A DNA stretch of 5,975 bases from assembly GCA_041753515.1 (NCBI GenBank), contig JBGSUE010000015.1:1-5975 (forward strand), in the 5' to 3' direction. The notes under the pieces are model-generated. The model was given only the letters and a program-made list of their open reading frames with translations, was not told the DNA's origin and searched no databases. A program made the position numbers and the translations under genes. Below, one piece after another: positions 1-5,147 of this stretch. Source of the DNA: JBGSUE01 sp041753515 (GTDB lineage: Bacteria > Patescibacteriota > Microgenomatia > UBA10105 > UBA927). Positions within the stretch are counted from its first letter, which is position 1; each line of letters begins with the position of its first letter.

Positions 1-245
1 GGCTCGGTATCGTCGTCCATTCAACAGCATCCATCATCGATCCGGGATTTACGGGAGTCATTGTTATGGAATTGGGAAATCTCGGCCGTGCACCCGTTGC
101 GCTCTATCCCGGTATGCGAATCTGTGCAGTGACATTCGAGACGCTGACATCACCCAGCACCCGACCATACAATAAAAAATTAAAAGCTAAATACATTAAT
201 CAGGCTGAGCCTCTGGCTAGCAGAATTAGTGAAGAATCTCGGTGA
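1..245 (+). CDS. dcd: dCTP deaminase, C-terminal part (5' end outside window)
   Basis: This is the 3' end of dCTP deaminase, which converts dCTP to dUTP and ammonia in the cytoplasm and so feeds dTMP synthesis; some relatives also hydrolyse dUTP. The reading frame opens at base 3 and gives 80 residues before TGA at 243-245. Family motifs are clear: VHSTASIIDPGF near the start, then VIVMELGN, LYPGMRI, TRPYNKK and a final KYINQAEPLASRI, matching the end of the E. coli enzyme. The Glu in VMELGN (codon at 69-71) sits 17 residues after the conserved His of VHSTA, the spacing of the E. coli catalytic Glu138. The fragment ends just where the family normally ends, so the 3' end is intact. Gene A follows after 52 bp on the same strand with no visible terminator, so read-through into the array is possible. 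The mono- or bifunctional type cannot be decided from this fragment. Confidence 0.93.
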   Translation, partial: LGIVVHSTASIIDPGFTGVIVMELGNLGRAPVALYPGMRICAVTFETLTSPSTRPYNKKLKAKYINQAEPLASRISEESR

Positions 246-297
246 ATCGACTTGACAAACACTAAGTATTTTGAAACTCTTTGATATAGATGCGTGT

Positions 298-927
298 ATG
301 AAGACACAGTGGACAGGGCATGAAAAAATAAAAGCCGGAACAGCTATTGGGGTTATTACTGCTATCGTCCTGTCATTTGTCTTTTCCATCATAAACACCC
401 AAAATTTCGATCCCCGATCACGTGCACAGGAGGATGTCTATAATCCGACTGAAACGCCAATACCACCGATATGGACACTGACACCGTCACCATCAATACC
501 ATTATTGATTACCGTGACACCTGCGTGTCGTTATTGCACAACAAACGGTCCGTGCGGAAAAAATGGTACTTTATTATGTGAACCTATTCTAAATTCCTAT
601 CGATGTGTCGAGGATTTATGTTATGCAGGTACGTTTGATTACGATTCATGTAGTCAATATGGGGATCGCTGTCACCGTTATTGTGAACCCTCTTTAACAC
701 GGTGTACTACATATGGTGCATGGACTTCTTGTATGGGTTTCTGCGATATTTCACCAACACCTACACCAAACCCTCAAAATCCTGCAAACTGGCCGTCATA
801 TTGCCATCAATTTGGATATGATGAATGTCTGAAAGTGAAAAATAGAAAATATTGTGTATGGTATCAATGTAAAGATTTTTCAAGATGTGGATCTAAGAAA
901 GTAACAGAATGTGCTGTTGCAAGTTAA
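298..927 (+). CDS. Gene A: membrane-anchored or secreted cysteine-rich protein (12+6 Cys)
   Basis: I do not recognise a named family. The 209-residue product has a short polar head (WTGHEKIK), one hydrophobic segment at about 13-33, then NTQNFDPRSRA at 33-43. The head carries lysines and should be cytoplasmic, with the rest outside. A Pro/Thr-rich linker (44-76) leads to a 12-cysteine module at 77-149, with a WxxC signature near its end (AWTSC), then a PTPTP linker and a 6-cysteine C-terminal module at 169-205 (KYCVWYQC core). Total 18 cysteines, none in the anchor, which suggests disulfide bonding outside the cell. A TTG at 271 would give a 9-residue extension. I chose ATG 298 because it aligns with the starts of genes B, D and E. 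No Shine-Dalgarno motif precedes it. It is first of five tandem paralogues, and its anchor region is a perfect 102-bp repeat of that of gene D. Role unknown; surface adhesion or recognition is speculation. Confidence 0.85.
   Translation: MKTQWTGHEKIKAGTAIGVITAIVLSFVFSIINTQNFDPRSRAQEDVYNPTETPIPPIWTLTPSPSIPLLITVTPACRYCTTNGPCGKNGTLLCEPILNSYRCVEDLCYAGTFDYDSCSQYGDRCHRYCEPSLTRCTTYGAWTSCMGFCDISPTPTPNPQNPANWPSYCHQFGYDECLKVKNRKYCVWYQCKDFSRCGSKKVTECAVAS
310..411 (+). repeat. Copy 1 of a perfect 102-bp direct repeat (anchor region of gene A)
   Basis: Every base from 310 to 411 equals the base 1710 positions downstream (2020-2121). The copy covers residues W5 to D38 of gene A, that is most of the head, the membrane segment and the start of the juxtamembrane motif. 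Identity stops abruptly at the base after FD, and the exported parts of A and D differ strongly. Confidence 0.97.
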
Positions 928-940
928 ATATTCGTTTATT

Positions 941-1231
941 ATGTATCAGTGGACCGGGTATGAAAAAACGAAATTAGGTACAACATTGGGTGTTGTTACC
1001 GCTGTTGTATTATCCTTTGCCGTTTCTTATTTCAAAACCCATGAATTCGATCAACGCTCCAGAGCCGGGTACAATGATTTCTGCGGAAAAGAAGACGGTA
1101 CGCATTGCGTACTTCGTGTCGAAGATTGCATAAATAACGGAGGGGAACTGGTAGAGTACCAATGCCCGTCGGGCACCGTCTGCTGTTTTGTGACTCCGAC
1201 TCCTACACCGGATGCAGAACAGCAGATGTGA
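941..1231 (+). CDS. Gene B: small anchored protein with one 6-Cys module
   Basis: A 96-residue product built from the array's common anchor plus one small cysteine module. The head is WTGYEKTK, the hydrophobic segment about 12-31, and the motif EFDQRSRA ends at residue 42. The exported part has cysteines at 48, 56, 63, 75, 81 and 82, spacing C-x7-C-x6-C-x11-C-x5-CC. This looks like arthropod clip domains or beta-defensins in cysteine order, but that is an eye comparison only. A Thr/Pro tail (VTPTPTP) ends the protein; in gene D the equivalent linker continues into further modules, so B looks like a one-module version. I chose ATG 941, not the ATG at 911, because 911 overlaps gene A and the paralogues start at the head motif. 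The gap to A is 13 bp and to C 7 bp, suggesting one transcript. Gene E is its close copy (75 of 83 aligned residues the same by hand count). Confidence 0.83.
   Translation: MYQWTGYEKTKLGTTLGVVTAVVLSFAVSYFKTHEFDQRSRAGYNDFCGKEDGTHCVLRVEDCINNGGELVEYQCPSGTVCCFVTPTPTPDAEQQM
950..1198 (+). repeat. Diverged direct repeat, gene B copy (partner 3022-3270)
   Basis: The 83 codons from the Trp of WTGYEK to the VTP tail align without gaps to gene E. Two blocks are exact: the first 24 bases (950-973 with 3022-3045) and 47 bases at 1058-1104. The rest carries scattered, mostly third-position differences. Confidence 0.9.
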
Positions 1232-1238
1232 TTATCCT

Positions 1239-2006
1239 ATGGCAGCACAATTAAAGAACAATTCCATATGTACAATGACTATTTGGGCGGTCGTTATGTC
1301 TATAGTCCTTTCTTTTGCCGTTGCTTTCATACATACCCAGGATTTTGATACCCGCTCCAGAGCTATTGATATCTATGCTTCTCCCACACCGTTTATCACT
1401 ATTACCCCAAATCCTATCTGCCAAGCATGTACTCCGGTAATTATGAAATCATGTCCTTCAGAAAAATTTGCGAATGGATATATTACAGCGACATGCGATG
1501 TGTATAGTTTTACAGAAGGATGTATGGAACTGTGCGGAAAAAGCGGTGATACGCGGTCGTGTTCAACGTGCGGCTCGGCGAGCTGTCATCAGGTATGCAG
1601 TCCGAAAGGGTTTCCGCCGTGCACAGAATTTTATGTATGGGGAAATTGTTCTCCTGTTTCTACAACTCCTTTTTGTGGCAGTAAATGGGCGGGAGGTGTT
1701 TATTGCTGTAATAATGATGATTGCCGTTTAAACTATGGTAACGGATGGATATGCGATACGTTCCATCATTCCTGTGTTGTTGCACCGCCTGCGACATCAG
1801 CCCCAACAGTTACTCCTGCTCCGTATCCTAATAGACTGGATAAGTCAACATGGGATCCATATTGTGTCCAACATCCGTCGATTTGTGGAATTGAGCCAAG
1901 AAATCGGTTTTGTAAATTTTTTACATGTGATACCGGGACCGGGAAAATAATTCGTTGTCGTGGGAGAAATATATCGCAGGAAGTTGTATGTGCTACTCAA
2001 CTCTAA
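1239..2006 (+). CDS. Gene C: anchored or secreted cysteine-rich protein (12+6+6 Cys)
   Basis: A 255-residue member of the array, function unknown. The hydrophobic segment spans about 13-31 and is followed by HTQDFDTRSRA (32-42) as in its neighbours, but the head differs: it lacks the WTGxEK motif and carries a cysteine at residue 11. After a Pro/Thr linker come a 12-cysteine module at 61-137 (CQAC start, VWGNC end), an extra 6-cysteine module at 146-179 (pattern C-x9-CC-x4-C-x9-C-x6-C, seen nowhere else in the array), a Pro/Ala/Thr linker (180-208) and a C-terminal 6-cysteine module at 209-251 (RFCKFFTC core). Start ATG 1239 keeps the anchor length equal to that of the paralogues; ATG 1212 would overlap gene B. 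The 12-Cys module is closest to the third module of gene D. It stops 1 bp before gene D begins, so translational coupling is likely. Confidence 0.83.
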   Translation: MAAQLKNNSICTMTIWAVVMSIVLSFAVAFIHTQDFDTRSRAIDIYASPTPFITITPNPICQACTPVIMKSCPSEKFANGYITATCDVYSFTEGCMELCGKSGDTRSCSTCGSASCHQVCSPKGFPPCTEFYVWGNCSPVSTTPFCGSKWAGGVYCCNNDDCRLNYGNGWICDTFHHSCVVAPPATSAPTVTPAPYPNRLDKSTWDPYCVQHPSICGIEPRNRFCKFFTCDTGTGKIIRCRGRNISQEVVCATQL

Positions 2007-2007
2007 T

Positions 2008-2994
2008 ATGACAAAACAATGGACAGGGCATGAAAAAATAAAAGCCGGAACAGCTATTGGGGTTATTACTGCTATCGTCCTGTCATTTGTCTTTTCCATC
2101 ATAAACACCCAAAATTTCGATTCGCGTTCGCAGGCAGTGTATCCGGATAAGTGTCAAGATAACGGGAATATATGCGTTTTACATTCTGGTTTATGTTTGA
2201 GCGGTGTCATGACGAGCGACATATGTCCGTCCGGAACAGTCTGTTGTTTACAACCTTCTCCGACTCCTGTGTGTAGCACTGCCAATGTGTGTAAAACGGG
2301 TAGTCCGTGTACAAGTTTCGGGTTAGATGGGATAGAGTATTGTGTTAATGGAAAATGGACATGCATAACAAATTATTGTTCAATTCCCGGTTCTTATGAT
2401 TCTTCCGGATGTCCTGGATTAGATTGCCGAAGACGATGCGAACCATTGTATAGCACTCAATGCACCAACGTAGGAAAATGGGGTGCATGCCAAGGTGTTT
2501 GTTCCAGTCCAACACCAGAGCCAACATGCCAGGCATGTTCTATTCAATCGTGCGGAGAGAGTTCAACATATGGAAGTTATTGCGATGCTTTCGGATTTAA
2601 AGTAAACTTGGGTTTCTGTTCAGAGTTGTGTTCGAATAAAGGTGATATACGTCACTGTATATCGTATACATGTACAACACCGGACTGCGGACAAACATGT
2701 TCTCAGTATTCAACTTGTGAGAATTTTTTCTTTTGGTCGCAATGCTATTCTGGAGTAATAACAACACCACTACCGACTAAAATTTCTGCAACTCCTATCA
2801 TTTTTTCAACAATTACACCAAAACCGACGGAAAATCCGGATGATATCTATTGTTCGCAGTTTAATACAAAATTACCCAGGTTGACATTAAAACGATGTAG
2901 TGAACATCCTGATCGTTGTGCATATTTCAGTTGCACAGGGAAATGCAAATCGAAAAGTACAAGCATATATATTGAATGCGGAATTCAATCGTAG
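2008..2994 (+). CDS. Gene D: largest anchored or secreted cysteine-rich protein (6+12+12+6 Cys)
   Basis: A 328-residue product carrying module types found singly in its neighbours. The anchor (1-43) has the same head, membrane segment at about 13-33 and a variant motif NFDSRSQA. Module 1 (Cys 49-80, C-x6-C-x6-C-x9-C-x5-CC) matches genes B and E. Module 2 (Cys 89-165, KWGAC near its end) matches gene A. Module 3 (Cys 174-246, CQAC start, FWSQC end) matches gene C. After a long Thr/Pro/Ile linker (247-281) comes the C-terminal 6-cysteine module (Cys 282-324). In all 36 cysteines, none in the anchor. Start ATG 2008 lies 1 bp after the gene C stop and aligns with the start of gene A; earlier in-frame starts run inside gene C. 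Bases 2020-2121 are identical to 310-411 in gene A. No enzyme motif is visible. A structural, adhesive or binding role outside the cell is the most I would infer. Confidence 0.85.
   Translation: MTKQWTGHEKIKAGTAIGVITAIVLSFVFSIINTQNFDSRSQAVYPDKCQDNGNICVLHSGLCLSGVMTSDICPSGTVCCLQPSPTPVCSTANVCKTGSPCTSFGLDGIEYCVNGKWTCITNYCSIPGSYDSSGCPGLDCRRRCEPLYSTQCTNVGKWGACQGVCSSPTPEPTCQACSIQSCGESSTYGSYCDAFGFKVNLGFCSELCSNKGDIRHCISYTCTTPDCGQTCSQYSTCENFFFWSQCYSGVITTPLPTKISATPIIFSTITPKPTENPDDIYCSQFNTKLPRLTLKRCSEHPDRCAYFSCTGKCKSKSTSIYIECGIQS
2020..2121 (+). repeat. Copy 2 of a perfect 102-bp direct repeat (anchor region of gene D)
   Basis: Identical to 310-411 over 102 bases and in the same reading frame and orientation. 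A copy this perfect, between genes whose other parts have diverged, points to recent copying or gene conversion of the anchor module alone. Confidence 0.97.
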
Positions 2995-3009
2995 TATATT
3001 ATCATTAAT

Positions 3010-3297
3010 ATGGGAAAAAACTGGACCGGGTATGAAAAAACGAAACTGGGAACAACAATAGGTGTGGTTACCGCGGTCGTGTTGTCGTTTACTGTATCGT
3101 ATTTTAAAACCCAAAATTTCGATGCCAGATCCAGAGCCGGGTACAATGATTTCTGCGGAAAAGAAGACGGTACGCACTGCGTGCTTCGTGCCGAAGATTG
3201 CATAAATAGTGGTGGGGAAATGGTGGAGTATCAGTGTCCGTCAGGCACAGTATGTTGTTTCGTGACCCCTTCACCGACTCAGCCTATTTCACGGTGA
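3010..3297 (+). CDS. Gene E: small anchored protein with one 6-Cys module, paralogue of gene B
   Basis: A 95-residue near-copy of gene B: head WTGYEKTK, hydrophobic segment about 13-32, motif NFDARSRA ending at residue 43, then cysteines at 49, 57, 64, 76, 82 and 83 with the same spacing as B. The tail is VTPSPTQPISR, a shortened Pro/Thr linker with no further module. By hand, 26 of 83 aligned codons differ synonymously from B against 8 replacements, so the protein is conserved while the DNA drifts. That argues for a functional gene, not a decaying copy. The gap from D is 15 bp. The last 14 bp overlap the end of glmS on the other strand, so part of the C-terminal tail is constrained by the glmS coding sequence. 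No Shine-Dalgarno motif precedes ATG 3010. Confidence 0.83.
   Translation: MGKNWTGYEKTKLGTTIGVVTAVVLSFTVSYFKTQNFDARSRAGYNDFCGKEDGTHCVLRAEDCINSGGEMVEYQCPSGTVCCFVTPSPTQPISR
3022..3270 (+). repeat. Diverged direct repeat, gene E copy (partner 950-1198)
   Basis: Gap-free counterpart of the gene B segment. The 47-base exact block lies at 3130-3176, covering the SRA site through the second cysteine region (codons for SRAGYNDFCGKEDGT and the first two bases of the next His). Confidence 0.9.
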
Positions 3298-5089
3298 CGC
3301 TTTTTGCAAGATTGCGCGGTTTATCCGGATCCAATCCTTTGGCAACGGCAATTTCGTAGGCGAGTAATTGTCCGGCAATCACTGTGGGGATGATTGAAGC
3401 TTCTGCTGAATCGGGTATTGGAATAAAAGTATCGAAAACTTCATGGTGTTTATTTGAAAATCCGATAATATATCCGCCGCGGGCTTTCATCTCCATGGCG
3501 CCGGCCAGCACTGCATCGATCGTGTTATCGTTTGGCGCAATGACGATACATGGTGTTCCTTTTTCAACCATTGCAAGCGGTCCGTGTTTCAGTTCACCTG
3601 CAGCAATGCCTTCCGCATGAATATATGAAATTTCCTTGATTTTGAGTGCAATTTCAAGGGATGCCGGATAGGATAGTCCGCGGCCGATGATAAAGATGTG
3701 TTCTGCATCTTTAAGAGACGAGCCGAGTTTTTGTATTTTTGAGCCCGTGGGTGGCGACAGTATTTTCTTGCTTGATTTAATGGCACGAAGCAGTATTTTC
3801 TGGCCGTCTGATACATCTCCGGCCATAGCATAGGATAATAAAAGAAGATGTGCAAGTTTTCCAGTGAATGCTTTTGTTGATGCAACCGCAATTTCCGGAC
3901 CCGCTCCGATAACCAGCGTGTCATCGGATTCCCGGTAGAGTTGCGATCCTTCCACATTCACAAGCGCGAATACTCGTGCATTTTTTTCTTTTGCTTTGTG
4001 TACAGCCACCAGTGTGTCCATTGTCTCACCGGATTGGGAAAGTGCTATAACCAGGCTTGTATCGGTCAAAAAGTCAAGCTGATAGGAGAATTCACTTCCG
4101 AGTGCCCAATTGACATGCCGTTTGGCAATCATGGAAAAAAGATACGATCCTGCCAAACAGGCATACGATGCAGTGCCGCAGCCGACCATATATGTCCCCC
4201 GTGACGTCTTGATGATATCCGCAATTTTTTTCGCAGGCGTTGTATCTATTGCTGCGATCGATGAGAGTATAGCAGGCTGTTCATGAATTTCTTTGAGCAT
4301 GTAGTGGGGATATTTGCCCAATACTACCTGCTCTGGTGTATAATCCAGGTGCTGCTTTTCCACCTCAACCAGGTCACCGGTTACCGCGTCAAACACCATG
4401 ATTCCTTTATCACTCACAATTGCCATTTCATTGTCCTGGAGAAAATGGACTTGGCGGGTGTATGGCAGAATTGCAGCCGGATCAGACGCGATGAAATTTT
4501 CCCCGTCACCATATCCCACGACCAGGGGAGATCCGTTTCTGGCAATAACTAATTTTTTTTCGGGAGAGGATAAGAGGATAAATGCATTCAAGCCAGTGAG
4601 CTCATTGAAAGCTTTTTGCATGGCTTTGGATGAAAGCTGGTTTGTGGCATATTCTTCGATTAAATGGATTGCGACTTCCGTATCGGTATCGGAGACAAAC
4701 CTGTGTTTCAGTTTTTTCAAAGCTTTCCGTTTTTCTTCATAGTTTTCGATGATGCCATTGTGGATAAGAGCCAGATTTCCGGTGCAATCAAGGTGCGGGT
4801 GTGCATTAACCGCTGTGACCCCGCCGTGAGTAGCCCACCGTGTGTGACCGAAGGCTAGGGAGCTTTGGGGGAAATCATCCACGTTCGCACTCCCGATCTT
4901 TCCTATCTGTTTTTTAATAAAAATAGTTTTTTGATTTTTGGGATTTGAGATTTGAGTTTTGGAACTTTCCGCCGGTACAGCTGCAATTCCCCAACTGTCA
5001 TACCCCCGGTATTCCAGGGTCTTCAGGCCTTTCAGGACTACTTTTGCAGCATCCTTTCGTTTACCGGCGTAGCCGAATATTCCACACAT
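3284..5089 (-). CDS. glmS: Glutamine-fructose-6-phosphate aminotransferase (isomerizing)
   Basis: Makes glucosamine 6-phosphate from fructose 6-phosphate using glutamine as nitrogen donor, the first step to UDP-GlcNAc for the cell envelope; cytoplasmic. The 601-residue product is close to the 609 of E. coli. The N-terminal glutaminase half shows Cys2 in MCGIFGY (the nucleophile after Met removal), YRGYDS at 27-32, HTRWATHG at 82-89, HNGIIEN at 110-116 and SDTDTE at 133-138. Two SIS domains follow, with GCGTAS at 303-308, SQSGET at 351-356, KEISYIHAE and ELKHGP (His near 502), and NLAKSVTVK at the end, whose Lys596 corresponds to E. coli Lys603. I chose ATG 5089 over the upstream ATG 5119 because the enzyme needs Cys right after Met. 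Residues 43-54 are a repeat-like insertion in a loop about 11 residues longer than in E. coli. The 3' end overlaps gene E by 14 bp. All key residues checked are present, so it should be active. Confidence 0.97.
   Translation of the reverse strand: MCGIFGYAGKRKDAAKVVLKGLKTLEYRGYDSWGIAAVPAESSKTQISNPKNQKTIFIKKQIGKIGSANVDDFPQSSLAFGHTRWATHGGVTAVNAHPHLDCTGNLALIHNGIIENYEEKRKALKKLKHRFVSDTDTEVAIHLIEEYATNQLSSKAMQKAFNELTGLNAFILLSSPEKKLVIARNGSPLVVGYGDGENFIASDPAAILPYTRQVHFLQDNEMAIVSDKGIMVFDAVTGDLVEVEKQHLDYTPEQVVLGKYPHYMLKEIHEQPAILSSIAAIDTTPAKKIADIIKTSRGTYMVGCGTASYACLAGSYLFSMIAKRHVNWALGSEFSYQLDFLTDTSLVIALSQSGETMDTLVAVHKAKEKNARVFALVNVEGSQLYRESDDTLVIGAGPEIAVASTKAFTGKLAHLLLLSYAMAGDVSDGQKILLRAIKSSKKILSPPTGSKIQKLGSSLKDAEHIFIIGRGLSYPASLEIALKIKEISYIHAEGIAAGELKHGPLAMVEKGTPCIVIAPNDNTIDAVLAGAMEMKARGGYIIGFSNKHHEVFDTFIPIPDSAEASIIPTVIAGQLLAYEIAVAKGLDPDKPRNLAKSVTVK
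4927..4962 (-). repeat. Short repeat-like AT-rich insertion inside glmS
   Basis: On the coding strand the segment is made of near-copies of TCAAATC and CCAAAAATC, with two adjacent TCAAATC units. It encodes SKTQISNPKNQK (residues 43-54), a polar segment in the loop after RGYDSWGIAAV where E. coli GlmS is about 11 residues shorter. The low complexity contrasts with the rest of the gene. Confidence 0.7.
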
Positions 5090-5099
5090 AATAGTTGTA

Positions 5100-5128
5100 A
5101 TAGTACATAATTGCGGCATTCAGGTCAA
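5100..5128 (-). promoter_or_regulatory. Candidate glmS promoter, near-leaderless
   Basis: Read on the - strand, TTGACC (5128-5123) and TACTAT (5105-5100) are separated by exactly 17 bp, matching 5 of 6 and 4 of 6 bases of the -35 and -10 consensus. Transcription would start about 4 to 6 bases before ATG 5089, giving a leaderless or nearly leaderless message. That fits the absence of a Shine-Dalgarno motif and argues against the upstream ATG 5119, which would lie inside the promoter. Confidence 0.5.
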
Positions 5129-5138
5129 TTGTGATACA
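5111..5138 (+). promoter_or_regulatory. Weak candidate promoter for the deoxynucleoside kinase
   Basis: TTGCGG (5111-5116) and GATACA (5133-5138) are 16 bp apart, and a TGT just before the second box resembles an extended -10. It matches consensus poorly (3 of 6 in the -10) but lies where a promoter must be if the divergent kinase is transcribed from this 58-bp gap. It overlaps the candidate glmS promoter, so the two would compete. Confidence 0.25.
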
Positions 5139-5147
5139 ACCTCCTGT

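Noticed and set aside
252..290. Perfect -35-like TTGACA (252-257) and a TATAGA box (285-290) upstream of gene A.
   Set aside because: The spacer is 27 bp, far beyond 16-18, and no -10-like box lies at a proper distance. It may be part of a promoter of another type but cannot be supported.
180..398. Antisense open frames at 180-398 and 1845-2108 that begin with the same 30 residues.
   Set aside because: Their shared start is simply the reverse complement of the 102-bp anchor repeat; neither has a recognisable product.
298..420. Type IV pilin-like signal in the array anchors.
   Set aside because: There is no G-F-x-x-x-E cleavage motif and no Glu at +5; the segment fits a signal anchor or an atypical signal peptide better.
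1468..1950. Out-of-frame + strand open frames within gene C.
   Set aside because: They lie wholly inside the gene C coding sequence, which has paralogues in its own frame; these frames have none.
3280..3330. Bidirectional terminator between gene E and glmS.
   Set aside because: TCACGGTGA is a small palindrome with no loop or adjoining stem, and the T-run nearby is not preceded by a GC-rich hairpin.
3384..4858. Several + strand open frames antisense to glmS.
   Set aside because: glmS is strongly conserved over its full length, and these are shadow frames with no family features.
5140..5145. AGGAGG on the - strand upstream of glmS, a possible Shine-Dalgarno site for ATG 5119.
   Set aside because: It lies 20 bases from ATG 5119 and 50 from ATG 5089, too far for either, and ATG 5119 would place ten residues before the Cys that must be N-terminal in GlmS.
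5090..5147. glmS ribozyme or other riboswitch in the glmS leader.
   Set aside because: Only 58 bases separate glmS from the divergent kinase, too short for the ribozyme, and the promoter guess leaves almost no leader.
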